From Flammeovirgaceae bacterium (GTDB lineage: Bacteria > Bacteroidota > Bacteroidia > Cytophagales > Cyclobacteriaceae): a stretch of DNA of 41,996 nucleotides. The translations under genes were made by a program, and so were the position numbers. The notes under the pieces were generated by a model. The model saw only the letters and a list, made by a program, of their open reading frames with translations. It had not been told where the DNA came from and ran no database searches. Position 1 is the stretch's first letter; each line of letters opens with the position of its first letter. Location of the stretch: the NCBI GenBank assembly GCA_023251155.1, contig JAHEZH010000040.1:1-41996 (forward strand), read 5' to 3'. Shown piece after piece: positions 1 to 7,822 of the stretch.

Positions 1-109
1 TACTATGGTGAGTACTTTGTACATTTTTATATTTTTATCTTCCTTATGTAATTAATTCCTACACAACTGATTTCAACTTATTTACCTGCATTACTAGCCC
101 GTTAAGTAA

Positions 110-577
110 TTAATGATTCAACTTAGCTAAAAAAACATTTCTAAATTCCATATATACATCAATGACTTCTTTTACTATAATTTCAAACTCTTCATAATTT
201 GTGTATACCGTTGCTGGCTCCATTGATGTTTCAAAATCACCTTTTAAATACTTATATGTAAATACAAAACTTGGATAATCATAAGGGACTCTCTCACCAT
301 TAGAATAAACATACAAGTAAGGCAAGATCACTCCATTATTGACATTAAATGACATCGTAAATTCCACCATTCCTATCGACTGTTTATTTACAAACTCTTT
401 TGTCGATTTCATTTTAAATACATACCCTAAATTCTTAAAGCAGGATAATATGCGCTCTTTTTCAAAGGCGGTTAGTCTATTATTTAAATCTGTGAAACGA
501 AAGATTTTATCTGCTTTCTGAACAAAATTTATTTCTTTGTAACTATTAATTACTAGGTTAACTAAATTATCAGTCAT
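110..577 (-). CDS. putative immunity protein of the adjacent toxin
   Basis: A 155-residue, probably cytosolic protein: no signal peptide or membrane segment is visible. I do not recognise a family. The immunity role is inferred from position. Its ATG (575-577) lies one base after the toxin stop codon (579-581) on the same strand, the usual place for the cognate immunity gene of a polymorphic toxin. The gene shares the AT-rich composition of the toxin's last part. The protein is rich in aromatic residues in its second half (around residues 85-145), with mixed charge. About 110 bases of AT-rich DNA beyond it, to the window edge, hold nothing I can name. It could instead be an unrelated small gene, but a small hydrophilic protein one base after a nuclease-like cassette makes immunity the first choice. 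Confidence 0.6.
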   Translation of the reverse strand: MTDNLVNLVINSYKEINFVQKADKIFRFTDLNNRLTAFEKERILSCFKNLGYVFKMKSTKEFVNKQSIGMVEFTMSFNVNNGVILPYLYVYSNGERVPYDYPSFVFTYKYLKGDFETSMEPATVYTNYEEFEIIVKEVIDVYMEFRNVFLAKLNH

Positions 578-578
578 T

Positions 579-3500
579 TTACTCTGGTTTAAATACTATG
601 GTTACATCGTAATCTTTAGCTAACTGCTTAAAACGTTCACTTGCTTCATAGAATGCCTTATTTGTATCCGGAATTTCCAAATAATGTTTTCCTTTTAGTG
701 TCTTACCAATGTCTGAATTTGCAATTCTCGAACCATCAGGATATTTATCCTTTAATTCTTTAAGGTAGTTCTCAAAAGTTGACTCTTGAATTTCAGAAAG
801 ACTTGTAGCTTTTCGTGAAACAATCTTTCCATCTCCGACATTATCAAATGAATCCAATCTGTATCTCCTTGGTTTGCCTGCATTTTTATGACCTACCGGG
901 TACACCTTTGTTGGGTGTTCTAGCCAAACTTCACTATAAGGATAGTCAAATTTTCGCTTTGCATTAAAGTCATTTCCTCTTTTCCAAAGTGCTTGTAATT
1001 CAGGCCAAGTAAATTTCTTTTTTTGAGCTTGAGCAATACTCTTTAGTTCTTCAGCAGATTGCTCAAGGTAGTTTTTGAATTCACCGTTTTCAGTACATTC
1101 TTTAATGAGTTTTGAAGCGTCTGCATTGTCAATTACATCATCTAAATCTTTTCTAATTGCATCATCTAAATCAAATTTTTTTGCAATATCAGTGACTACA
1201 TCAGCGCTCTCAACAACATCTTTTGCCTTTTTACTCACATTGGCCAAAGGCATGATGACTGCCTCAACAAATTGGACAGCATCTTTACCTCCCTCATGCC
1301 TTGCAATTACACCTCCCTGCGCATACTTTTCATATTTATCGGTTGCGGCACCAATGATCATCTTTTTGATATCATCGGTCTTGAGATTTTTTATTTTATT
1401 CCAGGATTCTACAACAATCTTAGGTTCAGTAGCAATATCCAATGCAAAGCTTATGAACTGCACTGATCCCACCGCCTCATCTAGCACCTGATCTCCGCCC
1501 CCCGCTAAAAGCGCAGGTACATGTATTCCTGCTTTTGAAAATTCCGCAGTTTTGTCCTTACTGTTCCAGAACTGTTCTGGAACCTTCGCAGTATTAACGA
1601 CTTCTTTTGCTACATCTCTGACTGTAACTATAAGTTCAAAAAATCCTAATTTCGATTGTTTGATTTCTCCATCTTCACCCGCATCTACTTTCAACGCCTC
1701 TCTACCTACGCCAGCATTTTCTATAGTGTTAACACGATTCTCAATTTCTTCCTTAATCCCAGCAAGTTCTGATTTAAGCTTAGGATGCGTTGGATTTAAT
1801 ACTCCTTCTTTAAACTTGCTTTCTACATTCCATTTTTTTCCATCCCAACACGCCCATATAGCCGATCCTCCATCAAAAGTTCCGTTATCATACTTCTCTC
1901 TCGCTAAGTCATACTGAGCGTTGTCACTCATTAATTCTTTACCTAATGCAGAAAAATAAATCAGCTCTTTAGTATTACATCTTGTAAGAATGACGTTAGC
2001 ATCACTTCCTGATTCTTTAAGCCAGTTATGTAAATCTGATGCGGCATATTTCGCATAAGAATCTTCAGTAGTAATCGTTGATGCCTGCTGAGTCTGAGTA
2101 TCTGAAGAAATTTTTTGAATATCCCTTCCGAAAAAAACAATTTTTCCACTGTTTCCATCGCATGGTTTAAAAACCTGCGACTTAACAGGAGTGATTTCCT
2201 CTGTGATTCCAAGTTCATCACGTTCTGTAAATGAGATTGCTTTGCCGGAATAATCTTTTTTATAAAGTACCGGCTTTGCGGTCTTAGCTTTTATAAGGTT
2301 AACATTTGTTCCTAATCCATCGATGTCCTGATTGACTAAATAAAGATCACTCGTTGAAGCAATTTGTATCCTTTCTTGATTCGCATCTGGATAAATACCT
2401 TTTGTACTTATATAATTGATGAAATTAATCTTTAGATCCGGGACTTCTGCATTTGCATAATACATCATATCGCCTATTCGGAAAGAAAGAAGCGTACCTC
2501 TTTCGAAATAGTTTGCGGCATTACATGCATAAAAAATCTCTGATTTGGCTGGAAGAGTTATTAACGTTCCTGAAGGTGTTAAAAATGAAAGATTACTATC
2601 AATTACAATTCCTTTATCAGAACTTTGACCTTCCTCATCACTCTCAAAAATCCCTACTACAATATCCGGATACCGTATCTTATCCCATTGATACTTATAC
2701 AACTTCGGCCCGGCAGGATAATCCATCAGGTTGTCTGTAGTTCCTTTGGTGATCGTATAATTAGGCTCCATGAAAGTATGATGGAGATTGAATGCTCCAT
2801 GGCCTAACTCATGTGCTATGGTGCGTGCTACTTCAGGAAGTGTGCTGTGCTTATCGGCAAAGATGAATCCATATTCTTTGCTGCGTGGCATCACTCCAAG
2901 TGTAGAGGGATCTTGCGGGTTGCTTACCAGAAACAGGTAATAGGTATCGGGCGTAGTATTTTCTTTGTACGCATTGATCACCTTCTTCATGTGGCTGGTG
3001 AAATTGCTCAGCAACCCTGTGCCGCCATCTTCAAAAGGAGCGATGCCTTCCACCGTAATGCCCGGTTTCAGTTCTACCGTCCAGTTTACAATTCCCTGGT
3101 TGTAAATTTTATTCAGACTATCCTGCAGGATGGCAACCGATCCAAACTTGTCGAACGTATTGCCGTTCACAGGTACGATCACTACGTGCTTGTCAATCTG
3201 GTTGTAGGTAACCACATTGAGTTTGCCCAGTACTTGTTCTTTCTTGGTCGTATCGGAGGGTGTGTAGAGGGCTACTACGCTTTCCTGCACGCCATCTGTT
3301 GTTCCTTTAATAGTTAGGATTTGGGAATTAGGACTTGGGGATTGGGAGATATTTCCTAAGTCCGAAGTCCCAAGTCCTACCCCCGATTGTTCGAAGTGGA
3401 TTTTCGTTTTGTCTACGTTAGTGCCTTCAAGTAAAGCGAGCGCATTGTCGGTCTGGCCGGTGGCGATGGATTTCCATGAGGCATAGTAGGTATCCTTTAC

Positions 3501-5360
3501 ATGTTCATAGGTAGTAAGGAGTGCATCATGCTTCTTGGCATCGAACCCAAAGCGGGTATTGGATGCTTTGGCAAAATTCACATTCAGGTTATACTCACGG
3601 CGTGCAGCGGCAGAAGCAATGGCTGCTGTGGTAGGATGAATGTTTCCCTTTGAATCAATCAGGTATCCATTGCCGTTGCTGTCGGTAATGGCAGTTGTAC
3701 CACCGGCAGGAATGGTTTGCTCCGTTCCATTGCTGGCAGTAACTACTACACCTCCGTTGGCGCCTTTGGTTACACTGGTGATCGTCCCCGGAATTTTCAC
3801 TTCCTTATCGGCTACAAAAGAATACGGATCAAATGGCTGTGGCAGGTTGGATTCAACCAGATTCAATGCAGAGTCTGCTAACGCAAGTGCTTCGGTGAGC
3901 TCGTCCATCAGGTCCATCACGCCGGCAGGAATAACCTCCACACCACCACCGGTGATGTTCATACTGCCCGCCACCATGCGCAACTCTTTGTTTACCGAGA
4001 TACTGGAAAACGAAGCCTGCAACCGGGCCTTGTTAAAGAAGGGAACTTCAATCACTCCTTTACCTGTGAAGATTCCGTTGCTGCCACTCACCTCTGTCAG
4101 CTTCACGTCAAAGTCTCCGGCCTGAATCACGTCTCCGGTCTTCAGTGATTCAATCAGCTGTGACGGATCGAGGTCAAAAGGATTCAGCGGCAGTCCACAC
4201 GAGTAAGTGATGGCTTGTGCTTCATTTGTAGTAACCGTTGCAACAGGAGAATACTCACTCTCATAAGAACCGCAGGCAGCGGCTACCTGGTATTCATAGG
4301 TAGTAGCCGGCTGTAGTGAGTTGATTTCGATATCGTTTAATGCGCTGGTGTTGGTATACCATGCCGCATTGGGCGTGTTGGCAAGACGATACTTAATGTT
4401 ATAGCCGGTATGATTATCCTGCGTATCCCATGCAAAACCAATCTTGCTGCTGCTGATTACCTCTGCCTGTATACCTGTGGGCAGTGTGCAGGCATCACCA
4501 TATACAAAGGTAGATACCTGACTATAGCCGTTGTTCTTGAAAAGATTCAGTTCATCTACACCAACAATACTCTTTGCTTTGATGCGGAAGGCATAACGCC
4601 TGCCCGGCTCCAGCGGTGTTTCGGCAGGGCCATAAATTAAAGTAGAGGCTGCCGTAGTGGTTTCAAAGATGGCAGGTGATGTGAGTATTGCATCATTAGG
4701 ATTACGCGTTGAAGGCCATACTTCTACCAGCCGGAATTCATATTCGGTAGAGAAGGCAGCGTTGGGTGAACCGGTATGACGTGGGGTCCATTGAAAGATG
4801 ACCTGCTGTGGGCTTTGTATACGGATCTTATCATTGTCTTTGGGCAGGTTGATCAAGGGCGGATCGTTGAGGATCAGCCATGCCATCACGGTAGCGGAGT
4901 TCGAAATTTTTACTCCGCGATTATATTCGATTACCTCGAAAGTAAACTGATAAAGACCTTCCGGCAGAGCAGCCTTCTGTTCATATTCACGCTGTGTGAT
5001 ACCACTGAAATTCAGGTTGCGTGGATCAAAATAGTCGACCAGATCCGCACCGATCAACCGAAGGGGTACACCTCCGCTGATCATCATCGGCTCGGGTAGG
5101 TACTCTGCTTTGGTTTCAATGCGAATACCTACGCCTTCAATACGTAAACGAAGCCGCACACTTAACTCCGGCCGGTTTACATCCGCAAGAAAAATATTCA
5201 ACGCCACCTTCTCCGACCCCGGAGCCACATAATCCGCCAACGTCAATGAATAGGGTGGAGTGATTTGTAGAGTAGATTGGACGGGATATACTTGAGCTTC
5301 TCCTTTTAATGAAGTGAGGAGAATAAGAAAGGGCAGTATGTATCTGAACAAATTAGGCAT
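579..5360 (-). CDS. secreted polymorphic toxin: FN3, zinc metallopeptidase, C-terminal nuclease-like domain
   Basis: About 1593 residues. The frame is open to an ATG at 5441, but I choose 5360 because it gives a clean Sec signal peptide (hydrophobic ILPFLILLTSL, then GEAQ) and the upstream part is repeat DNA. An FN3-like domain lies around residues 290-385. A metzincin-like motif HELGHGAFNLH (bases 2781-2813; H850, E851, H854, H860) is followed by NLMDYP, a plausible Met-turn, so residues roughly 750-900 look like an active zinc peptidase; the usual glycine of HExxHxxGxxH is Phe. After a long alpha-helical linker, the last ~130 residues (RYRLDSFD, KIVSRKAT, YPDGSRIAN, LKGKHYLEIP) resemble C-terminal toxin domains I know from Rhs-type proteins, probably of restriction-endonuclease fold; D and SRK would be the PD-(D/E)xK-like residues. 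Released toxin domains of this type attack nucleic acid in competitors. An immunity gene follows. Confidence 0.75.
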   Translation of the reverse strand: MPNLFRYILPFLILLTSLKGEAQVYPVQSTLQITPPYSLTLADYVAPGSEKVALNIFLADVNRPELSVRLRLRIEGVGIRIETKAEYLPEPMMISGGVPLRLIGADLVDYFDPRNLNFSGITQREYEQKAALPEGLYQFTFEVIEYNRGVKISNSATVMAWLILNDPPLINLPKDNDKIRIQSPQQVIFQWTPRHTGSPNAAFSTEYEFRLVEVWPSTRNPNDAILTSPAIFETTTAASTLIYGPAETPLEPGRRYAFRIKAKSIVGVDELNLFKNNGYSQVSTFVYGDACTLPTGIQAEVISSSKIGFAWDTQDNHTGYNIKYRLANTPNAAWYTNTSALNDIEINSLQPATTYEYQVAAACGSYESEYSPVATVTTNEAQAITYSCGLPLNPFDLDPSQLIESLKTGDVIQAGDFDVKLTEVSGSNGIFTGKGVIEVPFFNKARLQASFSSISVNKELRMVAGSMNITGGGVEVIPAGVMDLMDELTEALALADSALNLVESNLPQPFDPYSFVADKEVKIPGTITSVTKGANGGVVVTASNGTEQTIPAGGTTAITDSNGNGYLIDSKGNIHPTTAAIASAAARREYNLNVNFAKASNTRFGFDAKKHDALLTTYEHVKDTYYASWKSIATGQTDNALALLEGTNVDKTKIHFEQSGVGLGTSDLGNISQSPSPNSQILTIKGTTDGVQESVVALYTPSDTTKKEQVLGKLNVVTYNQIDKHVVIVPVNGNTFDKFGSVAILQDSLNKIYNQGIVNWTVELKPGITVEGIAPFEDGGTGLLSNFTSHMKKVINAYKENTTPDTYYLFLVSNPQDPSTLGVMPRSKEYGFIFADKHSTLPEVARTIAHELGHGAFNLHHTFMEPNYTITKGTTDNLMDYPAGPKLYKYQWDKIRYPDIVVGIFESDEEGQSSDKGIVIDSNLSFLTPSGTLITLPAKSEIFYACNAANYFERGTLLSFRIGDMMYYANAEVPDLKINFINYISTKGIYPDANQERIQIASTSDLYLVNQDIDGLGTNVNLIKAKTAKPVLYKKDYSGKAISFTERDELGITEEITPVKSQVFKPCDGNSGKIVFFGRDIQKISSDTQTQQASTITTEDSYAKYAASDLHNWLKESGSDANVILTRCNTKELIYFSALGKELMSDNAQYDLAREKYDNGTFDGGSAIWACWDGKKWNVESKFKEGVLNPTHPKLKSELAGIKEEIENRVNTIENAGVGREALKVDAGEDGEIKQSKLGFFELIVTVRDVAKEVVNTAKVPEQFWNSKDKTAEFSKAGIHVPALLAGGGDQVLDEAVGSVQFISFALDIATEPKIVVESWNKIKNLKTDDIKKMIIGAATDKYEKYAQGGVIARHEGGKDAVQFVEAVIMPLANVSKKAKDVVESADVVTDIAKKFDLDDAIRKDLDDVIDNADASKLIKECTENGEFKNYLEQSAEELKSIAQAQKKKFTWPELQALWKRGNDFNAKRKFDYPYSEVWLEHPTKVYPVGHKNAGKPRRYRLDSFDNVGDGKIVSRKATSLSEIQESTFENYLKELKDKYPDGSRIANSDIGKTLKGKHYLEIPDTNKAFYEASERFKQLAKDYDVTIVFKPE
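3314..3388. repeat. palindromic G/C-rich repeat inside the toxin gene
   Basis: About 75 bases of repeat DNA within the toxin reading frame. The left half contains TTAGGACTTGGGGATTGGGA (3328-3347) and the right half CCCAAGTCCTA (3369-3379), so the core is an inverted repeat with 11 paired bases. The 20-base left motif recurs exactly, inverted, at 5887-5906 beside the four-helix-bundle gene. It encodes about 25 residues of low-complexity Ser/Pro/Gly/Asn sequence (around residues 658-682) between two ordinary stretches, without breaking the frame. Confidence 0.75.
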
Positions 5361-5844
5361 TAGGGGTTGGGACTTGGGAGTCGGGGGTAGTAGAACTTGG
5401 GGATTGGGGGTTGGGACTTGGGGGATTAGGATTTTGATCATGGGACTTGGAGAGGATACTGTACTCTTCTTCGGGTTCGCTTACAGTGCCTGGTCCTAAT
5501 GTGTTGATATAGGTATTTAACATTTTACCGATTAGCTCCAATTCATTCAATAACTCTTTTGACTTCGTTTCCCCAATCAGATTTCTACTTTTTGCTTTTG
5601 TTATCCACGTTTTTGTTTCAAAGAGAGAACCTCTTGAGTAATAACTGAAATTTTTTATTTCTTTATAATGATACCGACCAAGCCCTTCTGAAAGATTAGC
5701 CGCTATTGAATCTACTGCCCGCACCAGCTGCTTACCCACTGTATCCTTTTGAAAATAATCCCACTTAATAACAACATCCCACACTTCTTCCCCAACCTGC
5801 AAAGCCCTATTGTACACCCTGAAATCCTCCAACGACTTTATCAT
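5353..5844 (-). CDS. four-helix-bundle protein (23S rRNA intervening-sequence / Avd-like family)
   Basis: Residues 1-117 match the family of small four-helix-bundle proteins first seen in 23S rRNA intervening sequences and related to the Avd accessory protein of diversity-generating retroelements. Typical features are the opening SLEDFRVYNRA, the central QLVRAVDSIAANLSEGLGR (residues 39-57) and the FSYYSRGSLFETKTW segment. Family members are basic pentamer-forming proteins thought to bind nucleic acid; the role of free-standing copies is unknown. Residues ~137-163 are Pro/Asn/Ser-rich and are simply the translation of the flanking repeat, so the ancestral protein probably ended earlier. Its TAA (5353-5355) overlaps the toxin start region by eight bases. 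It separates the barrel gene from the toxin gene, as if inserted between them. No reverse transcriptase or variable repeat pair is visible nearby. Confidence 0.85.
   Translation of the reverse strand: MIKSLEDFRVYNRALQVGEEVWDVVIKWDYFQKDTVGKQLVRAVDSIAANLSEGLGRYHYKEIKNFSYYSRGSLFETKTWITKAKSRNLIGETKSKELLNELELIGKMLNTYINTLGPGTVSEPEEEYSILSKSHDQNPNPPSPNPQSPSSTTPDSQVPTPNA
5361..5454. repeat. G-rich repeat, left flank of the four-helix-bundle gene
   Basis: The + strand carries degenerate units around ACTTGGG, GATTGGG and GGTTGGG. ACTTGGGGATTGGG at 5395-5408 is also found inverted in the right flank. Four-G-tract runs at 5363-5387 and 5399-5424 fit the G-quadruplex pattern G3+N1-7. The block encodes the Pro/Asn-rich tail of the four-helix protein and the rejected N-terminal extension of the toxin. 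Confidence 0.75.
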
Positions 5845-5865
5845 AGCATCAAAATTTACTCTTAA

Positions 5866-5940
5866 CCCACGCCCTAATCCCTAAAGTCCCAATCCCCAAG
5901 TCCTAACATCTAATACCCAACTCCCAACACTACCTCCCAA
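5866..5940. repeat. C-rich repeat, right flank of the four-helix-bundle gene (inverted)
   Basis: On the + strand this block reads CCCAATCCCCAAGTCCTAA and similar units (5888-5906), the inverse of the left flank and of the copy inside the toxin gene. It lies just upstream of the four-helix ATG and runs into the last codons of the barrel gene (5930 onward). The flanks therefore point in opposite directions around the four-helix gene. Confidence 0.7.
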
Positions 5941-7672
5941 ACGAATAACTATACCCCAGTGTCCCTGTCAACTCTGTAAACGACTTTGCTCCTCCTTCTA
6001 CTTTATTGGATCTGTTTACCACTACCATACTCAGGCTCAGGTTGTGCTTCTTTTTTATTGTGACACTTCCCATCAGACAGCCGTTGAGTACACTATTGAT
6101 ATGTATTCCATTGTTGTACGATTCATTTTTTGAAACCGAAGCCGTAGCACGGAGTTTCTTATCCAGGAAAGAGCGATTCACTGCCAGTGTCGGGCCAAGT
6201 GTACGTGTATTCATGCCTGCCCCGTCATTGATACTGACATTGACAGAAGCTGAGATTGTAGTGTTCTGTGGTACAAGACTGATGCTATAGGCGGTATTGG
6301 CATTATAAAAGCGGACACCTGAGTTTTGCTTTACGTTAGCTTGTTTATCAGCGGCATCCTGTACTGTCAGATTGAGGTTGATGCTCTGTCTGCGTTTTTT
6401 ATCCGATTGCAAAGTGTACAGTGCCGTGACGGCTGCATTCTGCGAAATCTGCGTGAACTTCAGCGTATCCAGGTTGTCGTAAGGAGTAAGCTGGTTGATG
6501 TCTACGAACTGAGAGCGTATATTGGTGTAGGTTTGAAAGTTGGAATACGAAGTAGTCAGGTTAAAGCGCTGTGATGGAGCATAGGTAACGGTAGCTGAGC
6601 CTACTGCCCGGCGCATGGTACTGATCTTGGTATTGTCCAGATTATCGTGTTGCGTTCCTACATTTCCACTGATACTTACTTTCCCCTGAAACAAGGAAGT
6701 AGCAGCATTGATCGTAATATTCTCCAGATCGTTATTGAAATAATATGCTCCCAGCGTGCGGTATTGAGGATCGATGCGTTCATATCCAAGACCCACTGAG
6801 TAGAAATCCGCCTGGTAAGTCAGTGAAGATTTGATCGCATGGTAATAGGAAGAGGAAACGCGTGGAGTAAAAACCGGAATGCGTGAGATCATTTTATCGT
6901 AAGAAGCTTCTTCCGCACGGATGTCACTGGAGAGCGCACTGGTAGCGTACTCGGCACGCAGCAGAACTCTTTTAAAAAAAGACTTTCCTCCTCCAATACT
7001 CATCACCAGGTTTTCCTGCGGAAGGATATTCAACGCTTCAGGAACATAACTGATGGAATGCTGCGCATCACGGGCATGAAACACAACGGCCTCCACAAAA
7101 TCTTTTCCATCACCATACGAAGCTTTAAGACCAAATCCCGTTCGTTTAAAGGAAGGCATCACTGCTGTATTCAGCGAATCCGGCTCTACCGCTTTTAAGA
7201 AACGGCCGTAGAGAGCGCTGATCTTCAGTTTGGCGGTTGGTGTTAAATCAATGCCGGCTCCACGAAACAAATGACCGCTCACTGTATAAGGAGAAAACGA
7301 CATACTGGTATAGCCAACATGAGCTGTTATCCATTTATAGGTAGGATGTAAACTATACTGATTAAAAGGCTGCTGGTAGGTTACGTTTTTATTGGATAGA
7401 CTGAAACTGAGTGGAACACTCCAGCCGTATAGACTAAAGTTGAGATTACCCGAGGCAAAGTAGCTATACGGTGACCTCCTGTTCTCTATTCCTCTGGAAG
7501 TATAAAAGATCTGACTGAGGGAAACGCCTCCACCAACTTTGAGCGGATCCTTCTGGCCAATGCTCGCAAGGTCTTGGGAATAAGTAGTGTTCGTTACGGA
7601 TACGAAAAGCAGTACCAGACTGGCAAGCCAACGGAATTTTGAATTAAAAGGGTGTAATTGTAGTGTCAGAAT
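5930..7672 (-). CDS. outer-membrane beta-barrel protein, non-ATG start
   Basis: The first in-frame ATG is at 7303, but the frame is open up to a stop at 7691-7693 and the extra ~120 codons read as real protein: a basic N-terminus, a hydrophobic run (LASLVLLFVSV), a signal-peptidase-like NTTYSQ, then amphipathic beta strands running smoothly into the part after the ATG. I therefore propose ATT at 7670-7672 as start (CTG at 7669 is next best), about 580 residues. The body alternates aromatic and hydrophobic strands and ends in GYSYSFGR, like Bacteroidota outer-membrane barrels. A TATATTTG promoter motif lies 25 bases upstream. It shares strand and probably once a transcript with the toxin, separated now by the four-helix gene. 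A role in exporting or anchoring the toxin is only inference. Confidence 0.7.
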   Translation of the reverse strand: MLTLQLHPFNSKFRWLASLVLLFVSVTNTTYSQDLASIGQKDPLKVGGGVSLSQIFYTSRGIENRRSPYSYFASGNLNFSLYGWSVPLSFSLSNKNVTYQQPFNQYSLHPTYKWITAHVGYTSMSFSPYTVSGHLFRGAGIDLTPTAKLKISALYGRFLKAVEPDSLNTAVMPSFKRTGFGLKASYGDGKDFVEAVVFHARDAQHSISYVPEALNILPQENLVMSIGGGKSFFKRVLLRAEYATSALSSDIRAEEASYDKMISRIPVFTPRVSSSYYHAIKSSLTYQADFYSVGLGYERIDPQYRTLGAYYFNNDLENITINAATSLFQGKVSISGNVGTQHDNLDNTKISTMRRAVGSATVTYAPSQRFNLTTSYSNFQTYTNIRSQFVDINQLTPYDNLDTLKFTQISQNAAVTALYTLQSDKKRRQSINLNLTVQDAADKQANVKQNSGVRFYNANTAYSISLVPQNTTISASVNVSINDGAGMNTRTLGPTLAVNRSFLDKKLRATASVSKNESYNNGIHINSVLNGCLMGSVTIKKKHNLSLSMVVVNRSNKVEGGAKSFTELTGTLGYSYSFGR

Positions 7673-7696
7673 AGGTTTGGTAGTTGGAGGTTACAT

Positions 7697-7704
7697 CAAA
7701 TATA
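7697..7704 (-). promoter_or_regulatory. -7 promoter element TATATTTG
   Basis: Read on the minus strand this is TATATTTG, a full match to the Bacteroidota -7 consensus TAnnTTTG. The -33 box is poor (TTTTTC-like). A transcript start near 7690 would leave an 18-20 base leader before the proposed ATT start of the barrel gene. Confidence 0.45.
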
Positions 7705-7774
7705 AATTCTGATGCTCATTGAAAAATTTGAGATTAATTAAAAAACTTACATCTCTTTAAACTTTTCTTAAAAT

Positions 7775-7800
7775 AAAAAGAGGCCCGAAGGCCTCTTTTT
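7775..7800 (-). terminator. intrinsic terminator of the TonB-dependent receptor gene
   Basis: Perfect hairpin: AAAAAGAGGCC (7775-7785), loop CGAA, GGCCTCTTTTT (7790-7800). It begins 23 bases after the receptor stop codon and has a U-tract on either strand. Confidence 0.85.
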
Positions 7801-7822
7801 ATTTATCAAACAATATGTACTG

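Noticed and set aside
2811..3317. 168-codon plus-strand ORF opposite the toxin gene
   Set aside because: Antisense shadow of the metallopeptidase region with no recognisable pattern.
5361..5441. N-terminal extension of the toxin from ATG 5441
   Set aside because: The extra 27 residues are the translated G/C-rich repeat (Pro/Asn/Ser), and the signal peptide starts at 5360.
5361..5940. Diversity-generating retroelement based on the Avd-like protein
   Set aside because: No reverse transcriptase, template repeat or variable repeat is present within the window.
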